Source: an uncultured Pelagibacteraceae bacterium
GTDB lineage: Bacteria > Pseudomonadota > Alphaproteobacteria > Pelagibacterales > Pelagibacteraceae
Assembly (NCBI GenBank): GCA_902592285.1
Contig: CACJED010000006.1
Coordinates: forward strand, 1 to 40,699
DNA length: 40,699 nt
Reading direction: 5' to 3'
Part shown: in pieces, positions 1-9,516 of the stretch
Layout: the number at the start of each line of letters is the position of its first letter
How positions within the stretch are numbered: position 1 is the first letter of the stretch
The notes under the pieces: generated by a model
Seen by the model: only the letters and a program-made list of their open reading frames with translations
Database searches by the model: none
Told to the model about the DNA's origin: nothing
Position numbers and translations under genes: made by a program

Positions 1-1044
1 GAATCTAGCTGCGATGAAACAGCTGCATCAATCGTAACGGAAAATGAGCGAGGAATACCAGTGATTTTATCAAATATTGTATCTAGCCAAGTAGAAGTTC
101 ACAAAGAGTTTGGTGGTGTGGTGCCAGAATTAGCAGCTAGAGCTCATATAGAAAAAATTGATTGGATTGTTCAAAAAGCAATTGATAACAGTGGTTTGAA
201 ATCCGAGGAAATTAATGCTGTAGCATCTACAGCTGGACCTGGACTAATTGTTTGTTTATCCGTCGGACTAAGTTTTGGTAAATCATTTGCCTCAGCAATG
301 AATATTCCTTTTATTTCTGTAAATCATTTAGAGGGTCATGCATTAAGCCCTAAATTAAATTCAAAACTAAATTATCCATATTTATTGTTATTAATTTCAG
401 GAGGTCATACTCAATATTTGTCAGTAAAAGAACTTGGTGTTTATAAAAGATTAGGGACAACAATTGACGATGCGTTAGGTGAAGCATTTGATAAAACTGC
501 CAAATTATTAGGAATTGAATTTCCAGGTGGTCCAGAAATTGAGAATCTTGCTAAAAAAGGAGATCCAAATAAATATCAATTTCCGAAGCCAATTTTCAAT
601 AAAGGTGGGTGTAATCTTTCTTTTGCAGGATTAAAAACAGCAGTATTAAAAATTAGTAAAAATATTAAAAATGAACAAGATAAGTATGACATTGCGGCAT
701 CTTTTCAAAAAACTATTGAGGAAATTCTTTATAAAAAAACAAAAAATGCTTTTAATGAATACGAAGAGATTAATAATGCAGTTAATAAAATATTTGTTGT
801 TGCAGGAGGTGTTGCCGCTAATAAAAAAATTAGATCTTCGCTAATGAAACTTTGTGATGAAAATAATTACAAATATATCTTTCCACCAATTGATTTATGT
901 GGAGATAATGCTGCAATGATTGCAATGGTAGGATTAGAAAAATATAAAAAGAAAAAATTTAATGATTTAGATTTTCCTGCAAAACCTAGATGGTCTTTAG
1001 ATGAAAATGCTGCTTTTCTGAAAGGCTCAGGAATAAAATATTAG
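1..1044 (+). CDS. tsaD: tRNA N6-adenosine threonylcarbamoyltransferase TsaD (5' end cut by window edge)
   Basis: Reading frame is open from position 1 (ESSCDETAASIV...), upstream of the ORF-track start at 61. TsaD/Gcp motifs: GGVVPELAARAHIE, STAGPGL, NHLEGHALSP, LISGGHTQ, DDALGEAFDK. Confidence 0.97.
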   Translation, partial: ESSCDETAASIVTENERGIPVILSNIVSSQVEVHKEFGGVVPELAARAHIEKIDWIVQKAIDNSGLKSEEINAVASTAGPGLIVCLSVGLSFGKSFASAMNIPFISVNHLEGHALSPKLNSKLNYPYLLLLISGGHTQYLSVKELGVYKRLGTTIDDALGEAFDKTAKLLGIEFPGGPEIENLAKKGDPNKYQFPKPIFNKGGCNLSFAGLKTAVLKISKNIKNEQDKYDIAASFQKTIEEILYKKTKNAFNEYEEINNAVNKIFVVAGGVAANKKIRSSLMKLCDENNYKYIFPPIDLCGDNAAMIAMVGLEKYKKKKFNDLDFPAKPRWSLDENAAFLKGSGIKY

Positions 1045-2177
1045 TTCTTTAATATTTTTTCTAATTCAAGAAAATATCTAAATTTTGTAAAATTTTTAAC
1101 TTCTTTTTTTGCACGGATTAATTTCTTTTTGATTTCAGAATTTCCATCATTTAAAAATCTTTCAAACACTTTAACTGCAGAATTAATGTCATTTGTTTTA
1201 AATATATAACCACGGTAGTTATCCTCTATAAATTCTTTTCTTCCACTTTTACAATCACTACAAATTATAGGAACATTTAAAAATGCCGAATCTAACATTG
1301 CAAGATCTGGTCCTTCCCATAATGACGTTGAAAAATAACAAATAGAATTGTCTAAATATTTATATATATTTTTTTGAAAACCCTCTAATTTAACATATTC
1401 CTTTATTCCTAACGAATTAATTTTTTTTTCTATCAGTTTTCTTTCCTCACCTTCACCAACTATAATCAATCTTAAATTATTTTTGATAGCTAATATTTTA
1501 GAAAAAACTTCTAATAGAAAAATATAATTTTTTTGTTTTGTAAGACGACCAATAGCAAGGATATTATGATTTAATTTTTTTCCATAAGCTCTATCTTTCA
1601 TTCTGATTATATGACTAGGACTTATATGTGGATCTTTGATGACTTTAAGTTTTTTTTTATCGAAAATATTTTTTTCAATTAATAAATTTTGAGTTTCTAT
1701 TGATGGACAAATTATTTTAAAAATATATTTTTGATTATTTTTCCAGAAGTGAGACCTTAAAAAAGTTAATTTTGGAAATCCAGAGATATGAAGTATTATT
1801 TTTAATTTACTTTTAAAAAATCTTGCTAAAAAAATTGGTAAAAATGTAATCAAATGAATAAAGAAAAAGTCATAATTTTTTTTTCTCAAAAGATTAATTA
1901 ATGGAAAAAAACTTATTATAATGATTAAAAATGTAAAAAATCTACTTCTAATAAAACCATTTTTTTTTATCTTTTTTAGAAAATAAAAATCCAAAAATGA
2001 AATTTTATTCACTTTTTTACTACTGAATTCGTAATCGTCCCATTCTCCAAAGACATTAATCAAATCAATTGAATCTAAATCTTCATTAGAATACTTTGTC
2101 ATCGCGTTAATTAAATTATAAACGTTTGAAGTAGTGCCAACTTTTTGTAAAAAAGGTGACCAAATAAGAATATTCAT
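1041..2177 (-). CDS. Glycosyltransferase family 4 / GT1-like protein
   Basis: C-terminal GT-B signature: AIGRLTKQKNYIFLLEVFSKI, IVGEGEERKLIEKKI, SLWEGPDLAMLDSAFLNVPIICSD. Confidence 0.85.
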   Translation of the reverse strand: MNILIWSPFLQKVGTTSNVYNLINAMTKYSNEDLDSIDLINVFGEWDDYEFSSKKVNKISFLDFYFLKKIKKNGFIRSRFFTFLIIIISFFPLINLLRKKNYDFFFIHLITFLPIFLARFFKSKLKIILHISGFPKLTFLRSHFWKNNQKYIFKIICPSIETQNLLIEKNIFDKKKLKVIKDPHISPSHIIRMKDRAYGKKLNHNILAIGRLTKQKNYIFLLEVFSKILAIKNNLRLIIVGEGEERKLIEKKINSLGIKEYVKLEGFQKNIYKYLDNSICYFSTSLWEGPDLAMLDSAFLNVPIICSDCKSGRKEFIEDNYRGYIFKTNDINSAVKVFERFLNDGNSEIKKKLIRAKKEVKNFTKFRYFLELEKILKN

Positions 2178-2233
2178 TTATGAATTATATATAAGTTTTT
2201 ATACAATATATTTTAAAAAATAGATTAACTTAA

Positions 2234-3055
2234 ATGAAAATTTTAATAATAGGAAAAAACAGCAGGATAACACAATTTTTAAAAGAATATCTTGATAAAG
2301 ATTTTTCAATTTTAGTAAAAAATTATTCTGAATTAATAAATAAGAATTCATCATATTTTGAGAAATTCAAATTCATAATAAATTGCACTTCAAATAAAAA
2401 ATATGTTAACTCCCCATATGATGTATCAAATGATAATGATTATAAAATTGCCAAGAAGATTATCAAACTTAATACGTCTTATATATTTCTAAGTACCAGA
2501 AAAGTTTATAAACCTAGAGAAAATTGTAAAGAGACAGATAAGCTTAAACCTTTATGTAATTATTCAAAAAATAAACTAATAACTGAAAATAAGTTAAAAA
2601 AAATTATAAAAAATAGATTATTAATACTTAGAATTTCCAATGTCATTGGAATAACGAAAAAAAAATCTAAAAAGAAACTTCATGAAACATTTATAGATGT
2701 ATTTTTTAAAAATATAAAAAGAGGTATTATTATTAAAAATCATAAAATTTTTAAAGATTTCGTCTCTTCAAAAAACCTTGGCCAATTAGTATCAAAATTA
2801 ATTAAAGTCAATGCAAGAGGAACTTATAATTTGTCAATAGGAAAAAAAATTTATTTAGACCAAGTTGTGCAATGGTTAAATTTTTATAACCCCAACTCAT
2901 ATAAGATAATAAGCAGTAATAAATTTAATTTAAATAAAGACTCGTTTTTTTTAAATAACAACAAGATTTTAAAAAAAACTAAAATTAAATTATCAATTTT
3001 GAATTTAAGATTGGAGTGCAAAAAGATAAGTAAAAAATATTTTTTAACCAAATAA
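2234..3055 (+). CDS. NAD-dependent epimerase/dehydratase (RmlD-like SDR)
   Basis: N-terminal MKILIIGKNSRI Rossmann start, internal FLSTRKVYKPREN...NYSKNKLITEN (S/YxxxK-type) and ILRISNVIG. Confidence 0.7.
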   Translation: MKILIIGKNSRITQFLKEYLDKDFSILVKNYSELINKNSSYFEKFKFIINCTSNKKYVNSPYDVSNDNDYKIAKKIIKLNTSYIFLSTRKVYKPRENCKETDKLKPLCNYSKNKLITENKLKKIIKNRLLILRISNVIGITKKKSKKKLHETFIDVFFKNIKRGIIIKNHKIFKDFVSSKNLGQLVSKLIKVNARGTYNLSIGKKIYLDQVVQWLNFYNPNSYKIISSNKFNLNKDSFFLNNNKILKKTKIKLSILNLRLECKKISKKYFLTK

Positions 3056-3060
3056 CAAAA

Positions 3061-3474
3061 ATGAATTACTGGCTAATCAAATCAGAACCAAATGTTTGGT
3101 CAATTGATCAACAAAAAAAAATGGGTAAAAAAGGTGCGCCATGGGATGGGGTAAGAAATTACCAGGCTGCAAAAAATTTAAAATCTATGAAAAAGGGTGA
3201 TTATTGTTTTTTTTATCATTCAAATATTGGGAAAGAAATTGTTGGTATTGTAGAAGTTATAGAAGAAGCGTATCAAGATAAAACAGATAAAACTAGTAAG
3301 TTTGTTGCTGTTACTGTAAGATTTGTTAAAAAACTTGAAAAACCTGTAAGCCTGATTGAGATTAAAAAAGTTAAGGAATTAAGCCATTTATCTTTAATAA
3401 AACAAAGCAGATTGTCGGTGATGGAAATAGACTCTAAAAGCTGGAAAATTTTAAATAAGATGGGTAGAATTTAG
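3061..3474 (+). CDS. EVE domain-containing protein
   Basis: [45 protein letters not shown]; characteristic EVE/PUA-like family sequence. Confidence 0.93.
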   Translation: MNYWLIKSEPNVWSIDQQKKMGKKGAPWDGVRNYQAAKNLKSMKKGDYCFFYHSNIGKEIVGIVEVIEEAYQDKTDKTSKFVAVTVRFVKKLEKPVSLIEIKKVKELSHLSLIKQSRLSVMEIDSKSWKILNKMGRI

Positions 3475-3490
3475 ATATAAAATATATTTT

Positions 3491-5575
3491 ATGCCAAAAA
3501 AAAAGAAGAAATATAAGGTAAAAAAAAAGAGTAAGAAAATATCTAAGAGAAAAAAAAAAGTTTCTAAAAAAAAAAGAAAAAAAGCTTTTAAGTTAAAGAA
3601 TAAAGTTTCTAAAAAAAAAATAGATAAATCTAACAGTCCAACAGAGTTAATTATTAAAACAAAACCTGAGTGGGTTAAAACTAGCCTAGCAAATAAGTCT
3701 AATTATCAAAAAAAATATAGTGAATCTATTAAAAATAATAATGATTTTTGGAAGAAAGAGGGAAAAAGAATATCCTGGATTAAACCTTATAAAAAAATTA
3801 AAGATGTAAAATATAGTACAAAAGAAGTTAAAATTAAATGGTTTGAAGATGGTACTCTTAATGCATCAGCTAATTGTATTGATCGACACTTAAAAGACAA
3901 AAAAGATAAAACTGCGATTATCTGGGTAGGAGATGACCCAAAAGAAAATCAAAAAATTTCATATAAACAACTACATCAAAAAGTATCTAAAGCTGCAAAT
4001 GGTTTAAAAAAACTTGGAATTCAAAAAGGTGATCGAGTAACAATTTATTTAACCATGATACCCGAACTTGCGATTTTAATGTTAGCTTGTGCAAGAATTG
4101 GTGCTATCCATTCAATAATTTTTGGAGGATTTTCTGCAGACTCAATTTCAGGCAGAGTCAATGACTGTGAGTCTGAATATATCATTACTGCAGATGAAGG
4201 AATTAGAGGTGGAAAGACCATTCCTTTAAAAGCAACAACAGACGAAGCATTATTAAGTTGTCCAAATATAAAAAAATGTATTGTTGTTAAAAGAACTGGA
4301 AATGAAATTAGCTGGAATGAAGATAGAGATGTTTGGTATCACGATTTAATCAAAGATGTTACTTCTCATTGTGAGCCTCAAGAAATGAATGCTGAAGATC
4401 CTCTATTTATTCTCTATACATCGGGATCAACAGGAAAACCTAAAGGTGTGTTACATACGACAGGTGGTTATATGGTTTACGCATCAATGACTCATCAATA
4501 TATTTTTAATTATAAACCGAAAGATATTTACTGGTGTACAGCTGATATTGGTTGGGTAACAGGGCATAGTTACATAATTTATGGTCCGCTTGCTAATGGA
4601 GCTACAACTATAATGTTTGAGGGAATACCAAATTATCCAGACAGTTCTCGATGGTGGCAAATAGTTGATAAATTTAAAGTTAACACATTTTATACTGCAC
4701 CAACTGCCATCAGAGCATTAATGAGAGAGGGAGAGGGGCCTGTTAAAAAAACTTCCAGAAAATCATTAAAACTTCTTGGTACTGTGGGTGAGCCTATCAA
4801 TCCAGAGGCTTGGATGTGGTATTACAAAACAGTAGGTAATTCTAAATGTCCAATAGTTGATACTTGGTGGCAAACAGAAACCGGTGGAATAATGATAGCG
4901 CCTCAAACCGGTGCGATACCTCTTAAACCTGGTTCTGCTACAAAACCTTTTTATGGAATTAAGCCTGCATTATTAGATAAAGATGGAAAAGAAATTAAAG
5001 GTGCTGGTGAAGGAAGACTTTGCATAGCACAATCATGGCCGGGACAAATGAGAACGGTTTATGGAGATCATCAAAGATTTATAGACACATACTTTTCTCA
5101 GTTTGAAGGAAAATATTTCACAGGAGACGGATGTAGACGGGATAAAGATGGTTATTACTGGATTACAGGAAGAGTTGATGATGTGATAATTGTATCAGGA
5201 CATAATCTCGGTACTGCAGAAATTGAAAGCGCGTTTGTTGCTCATCCAAAAGTTGCAGAAGCCGCAGTAGTAGGTTTTCCACATGACATTAAGGGTAACG
5301 GATTATATGTATATGTAACTTTAAATTTAAGTGAAAAAGAAGATGGAGATCTGGAACGAGAATTAAAAAATCATGTAGCTAGAACATTAGGTCCCATATA
5401 CAGACCAGACTTAATACATTTTACTCCAGGCTTACCAAAGACTAGATCTGGAAAAATTATGAGAAGGATTTTAAGAAAAATTGCAGCAAATGAACATGAT
5501 CAATTAGGAGATACTACTACATTAGCAGATCCGAGTGTAGTTGAAAGTTTAGTTGAAAATAGAAAAAATATTTAA
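3491..5575 (+). CDS. acs: Acetyl-CoA synthetase with Lys-rich N-terminal extension
   Basis: [71 protein letters not shown] motifs. Residues 1-48 are almost entirely K/R/S. Confidence 0.97.
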   Translation: MPKKKKKYKVKKKSKKISKRKKKVSKKKRKKAFKLKNKVSKKKIDKSNSPTELIIKTKPEWVKTSLANKSNYQKKYSESIKNNNDFWKKEGKRISWIKPYKKIKDVKYSTKEVKIKWFEDGTLNASANCIDRHLKDKKDKTAIIWVGDDPKENQKISYKQLHQKVSKAANGLKKLGIQKGDRVTIYLTMIPELAILMLACARIGAIHSIIFGGFSADSISGRVNDCESEYIITADEGIRGGKTIPLKATTDEALLSCPNIKKCIVVKRTGNEISWNEDRDVWYHDLIKDVTSHCEPQEMNAEDPLFILYTSGSTGKPKGVLHTTGGYMVYASMTHQYIFNYKPKDIYWCTADIGWVTGHSYIIYGPLANGATTIMFEGIPNYPDSSRWWQIVDKFKVNTFYTAPTAIRALMREGEGPVKKTSRKSLKLLGTVGEPINPEAWMWYYKTVGNSKCPIVDTWWQTETGGIMIAPQTGAIPLKPGSATKPFYGIKPALLDKDGKEIKGAGEGRLCIAQSWPGQMRTVYGDHQRFIDTYFSQFEGKYFTGDGCRRDKDGYYWITGRVDDVIIVSGHNLGTAEIESAFVAHPKVAEAAVVGFPHDIKGNGLYVYVTLNLSEKEDGDLERELKNHVARTLGPIYRPDLIHFTPGLPKTRSGKIMRRILRKIAANEHDQLGDTTTLADPSVVESLVENRKNI

Positions 5576-6195
5576 AATTCAATTCTATCTTGAAATTCTT
5601 TTTTAATAACATCCCATTTTAAGATTACAGAATTTAAAACAATTTTTCTATCTAGATTTTTTAATTCATCTGCAATTGGTGCCCATTCAAATAAAGAAAG
5701 GGCACTTGGATTAAAAGGAAGATCATTATAATAAATGTCCCATTTTATTGAATTAAATCTTTCTTCAAATTTTTTTTTTGCATCTTCAATAATTTCTAAA
5801 GGCATATTATTGCTAGTTTCATCATCTAAAATATTAATAAAAATTTCTCTAGCTTTATTCATTTCATGAAAATTAGAATTTACTTTCAAATAAGAAAACA
5901 CAAAAAAACTAAGGTCTTGTAATGCTACAGCATAAATATTCCACTTTGCTTTATCTACAGATTTCATAAATTCGTCATTATCGAAGTGAAGAACATATCT
6001 TGTGCCCATTCTAGTTTTTAAATAATTATAAAGTGTTACTTGTGAAACCCAAGCTGACTTAGTTTGGATAAAATTTTCTAAATCGTCTAAATTTTTAATT
6101 TTTTTTTTTGGAATAAATGCCTTAAAAAGTGAAAAAAAATAAACTTTAAAATCATTTAAGGATAAGTCTCTCCAAGTAAACTTTTTTTTAGTCAT
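5572..6195 (-). CDS. Conserved hypothetical protein adjacent to acs
   Basis: 207-aa ORF with ATG, full use of the space between acs and the symporter operon; no motif recognised. Confidence 0.7.
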   Translation of the reverse strand: MTKKKFTWRDLSLNDFKVYFFSLFKAFIPKKKIKNLDDLENFIQTKSAWVSQVTLYNYLKTRMGTRYVLHFDNDEFMKSVDKAKWNIYAVALQDLSFFVFSYLKVNSNFHEMNKAREIFINILDDETSNNMPLEIIEDAKKKFEERFNSIKWDIYYNDLPFNPSALSLFEWAPIADELKNLDRKIVLNSVILKWDVIKKEFQDRIEF

Positions 6196-6317
6196 AAAAT
6201 TCTATTTTTAGTAGAAAATATGGGAAAAATTAACCTAATATGCACATTTTTTACACTTTTATTCTATCTCAGAATGGTTATGGTTTTGCAAGTTATAACT
6301 TAAAGAGAGAGGTATAC

Positions 6318-6578
6318 ATGGCAAAAAATGCACAACACTGGGAAAAGACCAAAGGTTTGCTAATAATTACATTAGTACTTTGGGCTATATTCTCAATGGG
6401 TATATTCCTTTTTGGCGCTGAAATGAATACAGTTACTGGTCCTTTTGGATATCCATTAACTTATTGGTTCACTTGTCAGGGTTCACTTGGCTTCTTTGTA
6501 ATTCTTATTTTCTGGTTTGCAGGTAGACAAGAGAAAATTGATGAAGAGTTCGGCTTCAGTGAAAAAGGAGATAATTAA
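6318..6578 (+). CDS. DUF4212 family membrane protein (Na+/solute symporter small subunit)
   Basis: ORF track starts at 6240, but the internal ATG at 6318 (MAKNAQHWEKTKGLL) is preceded by AAGAGAGAGG. Two TM segments; overlaps the symporter start. Confidence 0.85.
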   Translation: MAKNAQHWEKTKGLLIITLVLWAIFSMGIFLFGAEMNTVTGPFGYPLTYWFTCQGSLGFFVILIFWFAGRQEKIDEEFGFSEKGDN

Positions 6579-8389
6579 TGATTAAAGGTAATTTTATAGA
6601 CAACTTGCCTAAAATTTATGGAATCTATACGGGTGGTTTTATAGCTTTCATAATTATTATGGCAATAGGTGAGCAAATGGGTATGTCGGCTAAAGCAATT
6701 GGAATTGCTTTTGTTGGTTTCACAATATTCATTTACGCACTAATTGGTTGGCTATCCCGAACGGCTCAAGCAAGTAACTACTACGTAGCAGGAAGGTCGG
6801 TTCCAACTGTTTTCAACGGAATGGCTACAGCAGCTGACTGGATGTCAGGTGCTTCATTCGTTGCAATGGCAGGAGGAATTTATTTTAAAGGTTACGGATA
6901 TATGGCTTTGCTTGTAGGTTGGACAGGTGGTTATGTGTTAGTTGCAACTTTATTAGCACCATACCTAAGAAAATTTGGCTGTTATACAGTTCCAGATTTC
7001 GTTGGTACAAGATACGGTGGTAATACAGCAAGATTAATGGCAGTAATAGTTTTAACTGTTGCTTCATTTACTTATGTGACTGCACAAATTAATGCTACAG
7101 GTACAATTGCATCTGTTGCACTTGATATCCCATTCCAATATGCAGTTTATGTTGGATTAGTTAGTATCTTACTATGTTCGATGCTAGGAGGAATGAGAGG
7201 GGTAACTTGGACACAGGTTGCACAATATATCGTGCTAATTATAGCTTACTTACTTCCAGTATTCTGGATAAGTAATAACATTGGTGCTGGTTTCTTCCCA
7301 CACTTCATGTTAGCTGATGAAGTAGCTAGAATTGGTGAATTAGAACAGCAGTTTGGTTTTGTAAAAAACTCAGCTGAAGATCTAAAACTTGTACCTAAAG
7401 GGTTAGCAGGTATTACAAAAGCTCACTCTGAAGTGAACGCAACACCTTGGGCTTTCATCTCATTAGCACTAGCTATGATGATGGGAACAGCTTCATTACC
7501 TCACGTAATGATGAGGTTCTTTACAACTCCAAGTGTGAAAGCAGCTAGAAAATCAGTAGGTTGGTCAGTATTCTTTATCTTCCTACTTTATTCTTCTGCG
7601 CCAATGTTAGCGACGCTTTCTAAACTTGCTCTAATTGATCCATCATTACCAACAGGTATTATTGGTAAATCAATTGCAGAAGTTCAAGCGATCGATTGGT
7701 ACCAAAACTGGAACCAAGCTAATCTGATGTTTGTAAGCGACTTTAACGGCAATGGAACTGTTGAATTAAACGAGTTCTTTATGGCTGGTAAAGCTGTTGT
7801 GTTAGCAACACCAGAAGTAGCAGGATTACCTTATGTAATCTCAGGACTAGTTGCTGCTGGAGGTATGGCTGCTGCCATGTCTACTGCAGATGGTTTGATC
7901 CTAGCAATCGCTAATGCAATCTCTCACGATGTTTATTATAAAATGATAGACCCGAAAGCAGAGACTGCAAAAAGACTATTAGTTGCAAGGGTGTTACTTG
8001 TGATTATTGGTTTTGCTGGTGCAACTATAGCAGCGATGGAGATCCAAGGTATCTTAGGTTCAGTAATATGGGCTTTTGACTTTGCGATGTCTGGTTTGTT
8101 CTGGCCGCTAGTACTTGGTGTATGGTGGAAGAGAGCTAATAAAGAAGGTGCTATAGCTGGTATGGTCTTAGGACTAGTTTCTGGTTTTGCGTATCTAATT
8201 TGGGTACGTAGTGGCGGAAGTGGATTCCTAGGAATTACTCAGTTAACTTTTGGTATCTTCGGATCAACTGTGAGTTTAGTAGCTATGGTTGTTGTTAGTT
8301 TAATGACTTCAGAACCAAGCTCTGCAACTCAGAAAATGGTTGATGATGCTAGAGTGCCTGCAGGACAACAAGTAATAAGCCAAAGATAA
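6578..8389 (+). CDS. Sodium:solute symporter family protein (VC_2705/ActP-like), probable acetate/monocarboxylate uptake
   Basis: Multi-TM SSS protein: YYVAGRSVPTVFNGMATAADWMSGASFV, GGMRGVTWTQVAQYIVL, GGMAAAMSTADGLILAIANAISHD; directly follows DUF4212. Confidence 0.92.
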   Translation: MIKGNFIDNLPKIYGIYTGGFIAFIIIMAIGEQMGMSAKAIGIAFVGFTIFIYALIGWLSRTAQASNYYVAGRSVPTVFNGMATAADWMSGASFVAMAGGIYFKGYGYMALLVGWTGGYVLVATLLAPYLRKFGCYTVPDFVGTRYGGNTARLMAVIVLTVASFTYVTAQINATGTIASVALDIPFQYAVYVGLVSILLCSMLGGMRGVTWTQVAQYIVLIIAYLLPVFWISNNIGAGFFPHFMLADEVARIGELEQQFGFVKNSAEDLKLVPKGLAGITKAHSEVNATPWAFISLALAMMMGTASLPHVMMRFFTTPSVKAARKSVGWSVFFIFLLYSSAPMLATLSKLALIDPSLPTGIIGKSIAEVQAIDWYQNWNQANLMFVSDFNGNGTVELNEFFMAGKAVVLATPEVAGLPYVISGLVAAGGMAAAMSTADGLILAIANAISHDVYYKMIDPKAETAKRLLVARVLLVIIGFAGATIAAMEIQGILGSVIWAFDFAMSGLFWPLVLGVWWKRANKEGAIAGMVLGLVSGFAYLIWVRSGGSGFLGITQLTFGIFGSTVSLVAMVVVSLMTSEPSSATQKMVDDARVPAGQQVISQR

Positions 8390-8396
8390 AATATTT

Positions 8397-8436
8397 AATA
8401 AAAGGGGCGAGAGCGATTAATTTCGCCCCTTTTATT
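8397..8436 (+). terminator. Strong intrinsic terminator after the symporter gene
   Basis: 14-bp perfect inverted repeat AATAAAAGGGGCGA (8397-8410) / TCGCCCCTTTTATT (8423-8436), 12-nt loop, T-rich 3' arm and tail. Confidence 0.9.
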
Positions 8437-8468
8437 TTACTTCATTTTCAAATATAAATTTCTTTTAA

Positions 8469-8825
8469 ATGTCAGCAAATTTTCACCCATTTGTTTATAT
8501 TATTGATTACATATTGGGGATAATAATGTGGACCTTAGTTGGTAGAGTAGCTATGAATATCTTTCAAAGAGAGGACTCTCAATTCTTTTTTATGAGAGTT
8601 TTTGTAAAGTTTACCAATCCTCTACTAACTATATTTAAGCCTATAACGCCATCTTTTATCATTCAACCATTAATACCACTTTATGTCGCCTGGTTTTTTT
8701 TTATGATTAGATTTTATCTAATGCCCTTAATTTTGGGTTACTCAGTAATGGGAATGCTTTCTTTTCCACTTGAAAGTGAGATATCAAGACAACTTTATCA
8801 ATTTTATAATTCAATAAAGTTTTAA
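8469..8825 (+). CDS. YggT-like small membrane protein
   Basis: 118 aa, several TM segments; RVFVKFTNPLLTIFKPITPSFIIQPLIPLYVAWFFFMIRF resembles YggT repeats. Confidence 0.55.
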   Translation: MSANFHPFVYIIDYILGIIMWTLVGRVAMNIFQREDSQFFFMRVFVKFTNPLLTIFKPITPSFIIQPLIPLYVAWFFFMIRFYLMPLILGYSVMGMLSFPLESEISRQLYQFYNSIKF

Positions 8826-8852
8826 AATTGATAATAATTGATTTATTTTCAA

Positions 8853-9512
8853 ATGAAAAAAATAAAAATTTCTCCATCAATTTTATCTGCTGATTTTAGT
8901 CAGCTTGGTAATGAAATAAAAAGACTAGAGGAAGCAGGAGCGGATTTAATTCATGTAGATGTTATGGATGGACACTTTGTTCCCAACCTAACAATTGGCC
9001 CACCAGTAATTAAAGCATTGAAAAAAAATTGTTCAATAAAATTTGATGTACATTTAATGATATCACCAGTCCACAAATATATTGATGCTTATTCAGATGC
9101 AGGTGCAGATATTATAACTATTCACCCTGAGGCAACAGAGGATTTAACAGCTTCAATAAAAAAAATAAAAAATTTAGGAAAAACAGTAGGCGTATCTTTA
9201 AATCCAGAAACTAAAGTTAGTGTTATTAAAGATTATTTAGATCAAATTGATTTAGTTTTAATTATGAGCGTGAATCCTGGTTTTGGTGGTCAAAAATTTA
9301 TGCCTGAAATTTTAGATAAAATAAAAGAGTTAAAAAATATTCAAAAAAAGCAAAATATTGATTTTGATATTGAAATTGATGGAGGAATTAATTTTGAAAA
9401 CTCAAAAATTGCGATTGAAGCAGGTGCTAATATTCTAGTCTCAGGAACTACAATATTTAAAAGTAATAATGGAGACATAAAAAAAAATATTGATTTACTT
9501 AAATCAAAATGA
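8853..9512 (+). CDS. rpe: Ribulose-phosphate 3-epimerase
   Basis: ISPSILSADFSQLG, HVDVMDGHFVPNLTIGPPVI, MSVNPGFGGQKF, EIDGGIN. Start set at the internal ATG 8853 (MKKIKISPSILSADF). Confidence 0.97.
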   Translation: MKKIKISPSILSADFSQLGNEIKRLEEAGADLIHVDVMDGHFVPNLTIGPPVIKALKKNCSIKFDVHLMISPVHKYIDAYSDAGADIITIHPEATEDLTASIKKIKNLGKTVGVSLNPETKVSVIKDYLDQIDLVLIMSVNPGFGGQKFMPEILDKIKELKNIQKKQNIDFDIEIDGGINFENSKIAIEAGANILVSGTTIFKSNNGDIKKNIDLLKSK

Positions 9513-9516
9513 CTAA

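Noticed and set aside
6885-7067. 60-aa minus-strand ORF inside the symporter
   Set aside because: Low-complexity shadow of the sense TM-coding codons.
8397-8436. GC-rich hairpin as a REP/mobile repeat
   Set aside because: Single copy by eye in this window and ideally placed 3' of an operon with T-rich arm; a terminator explains it.
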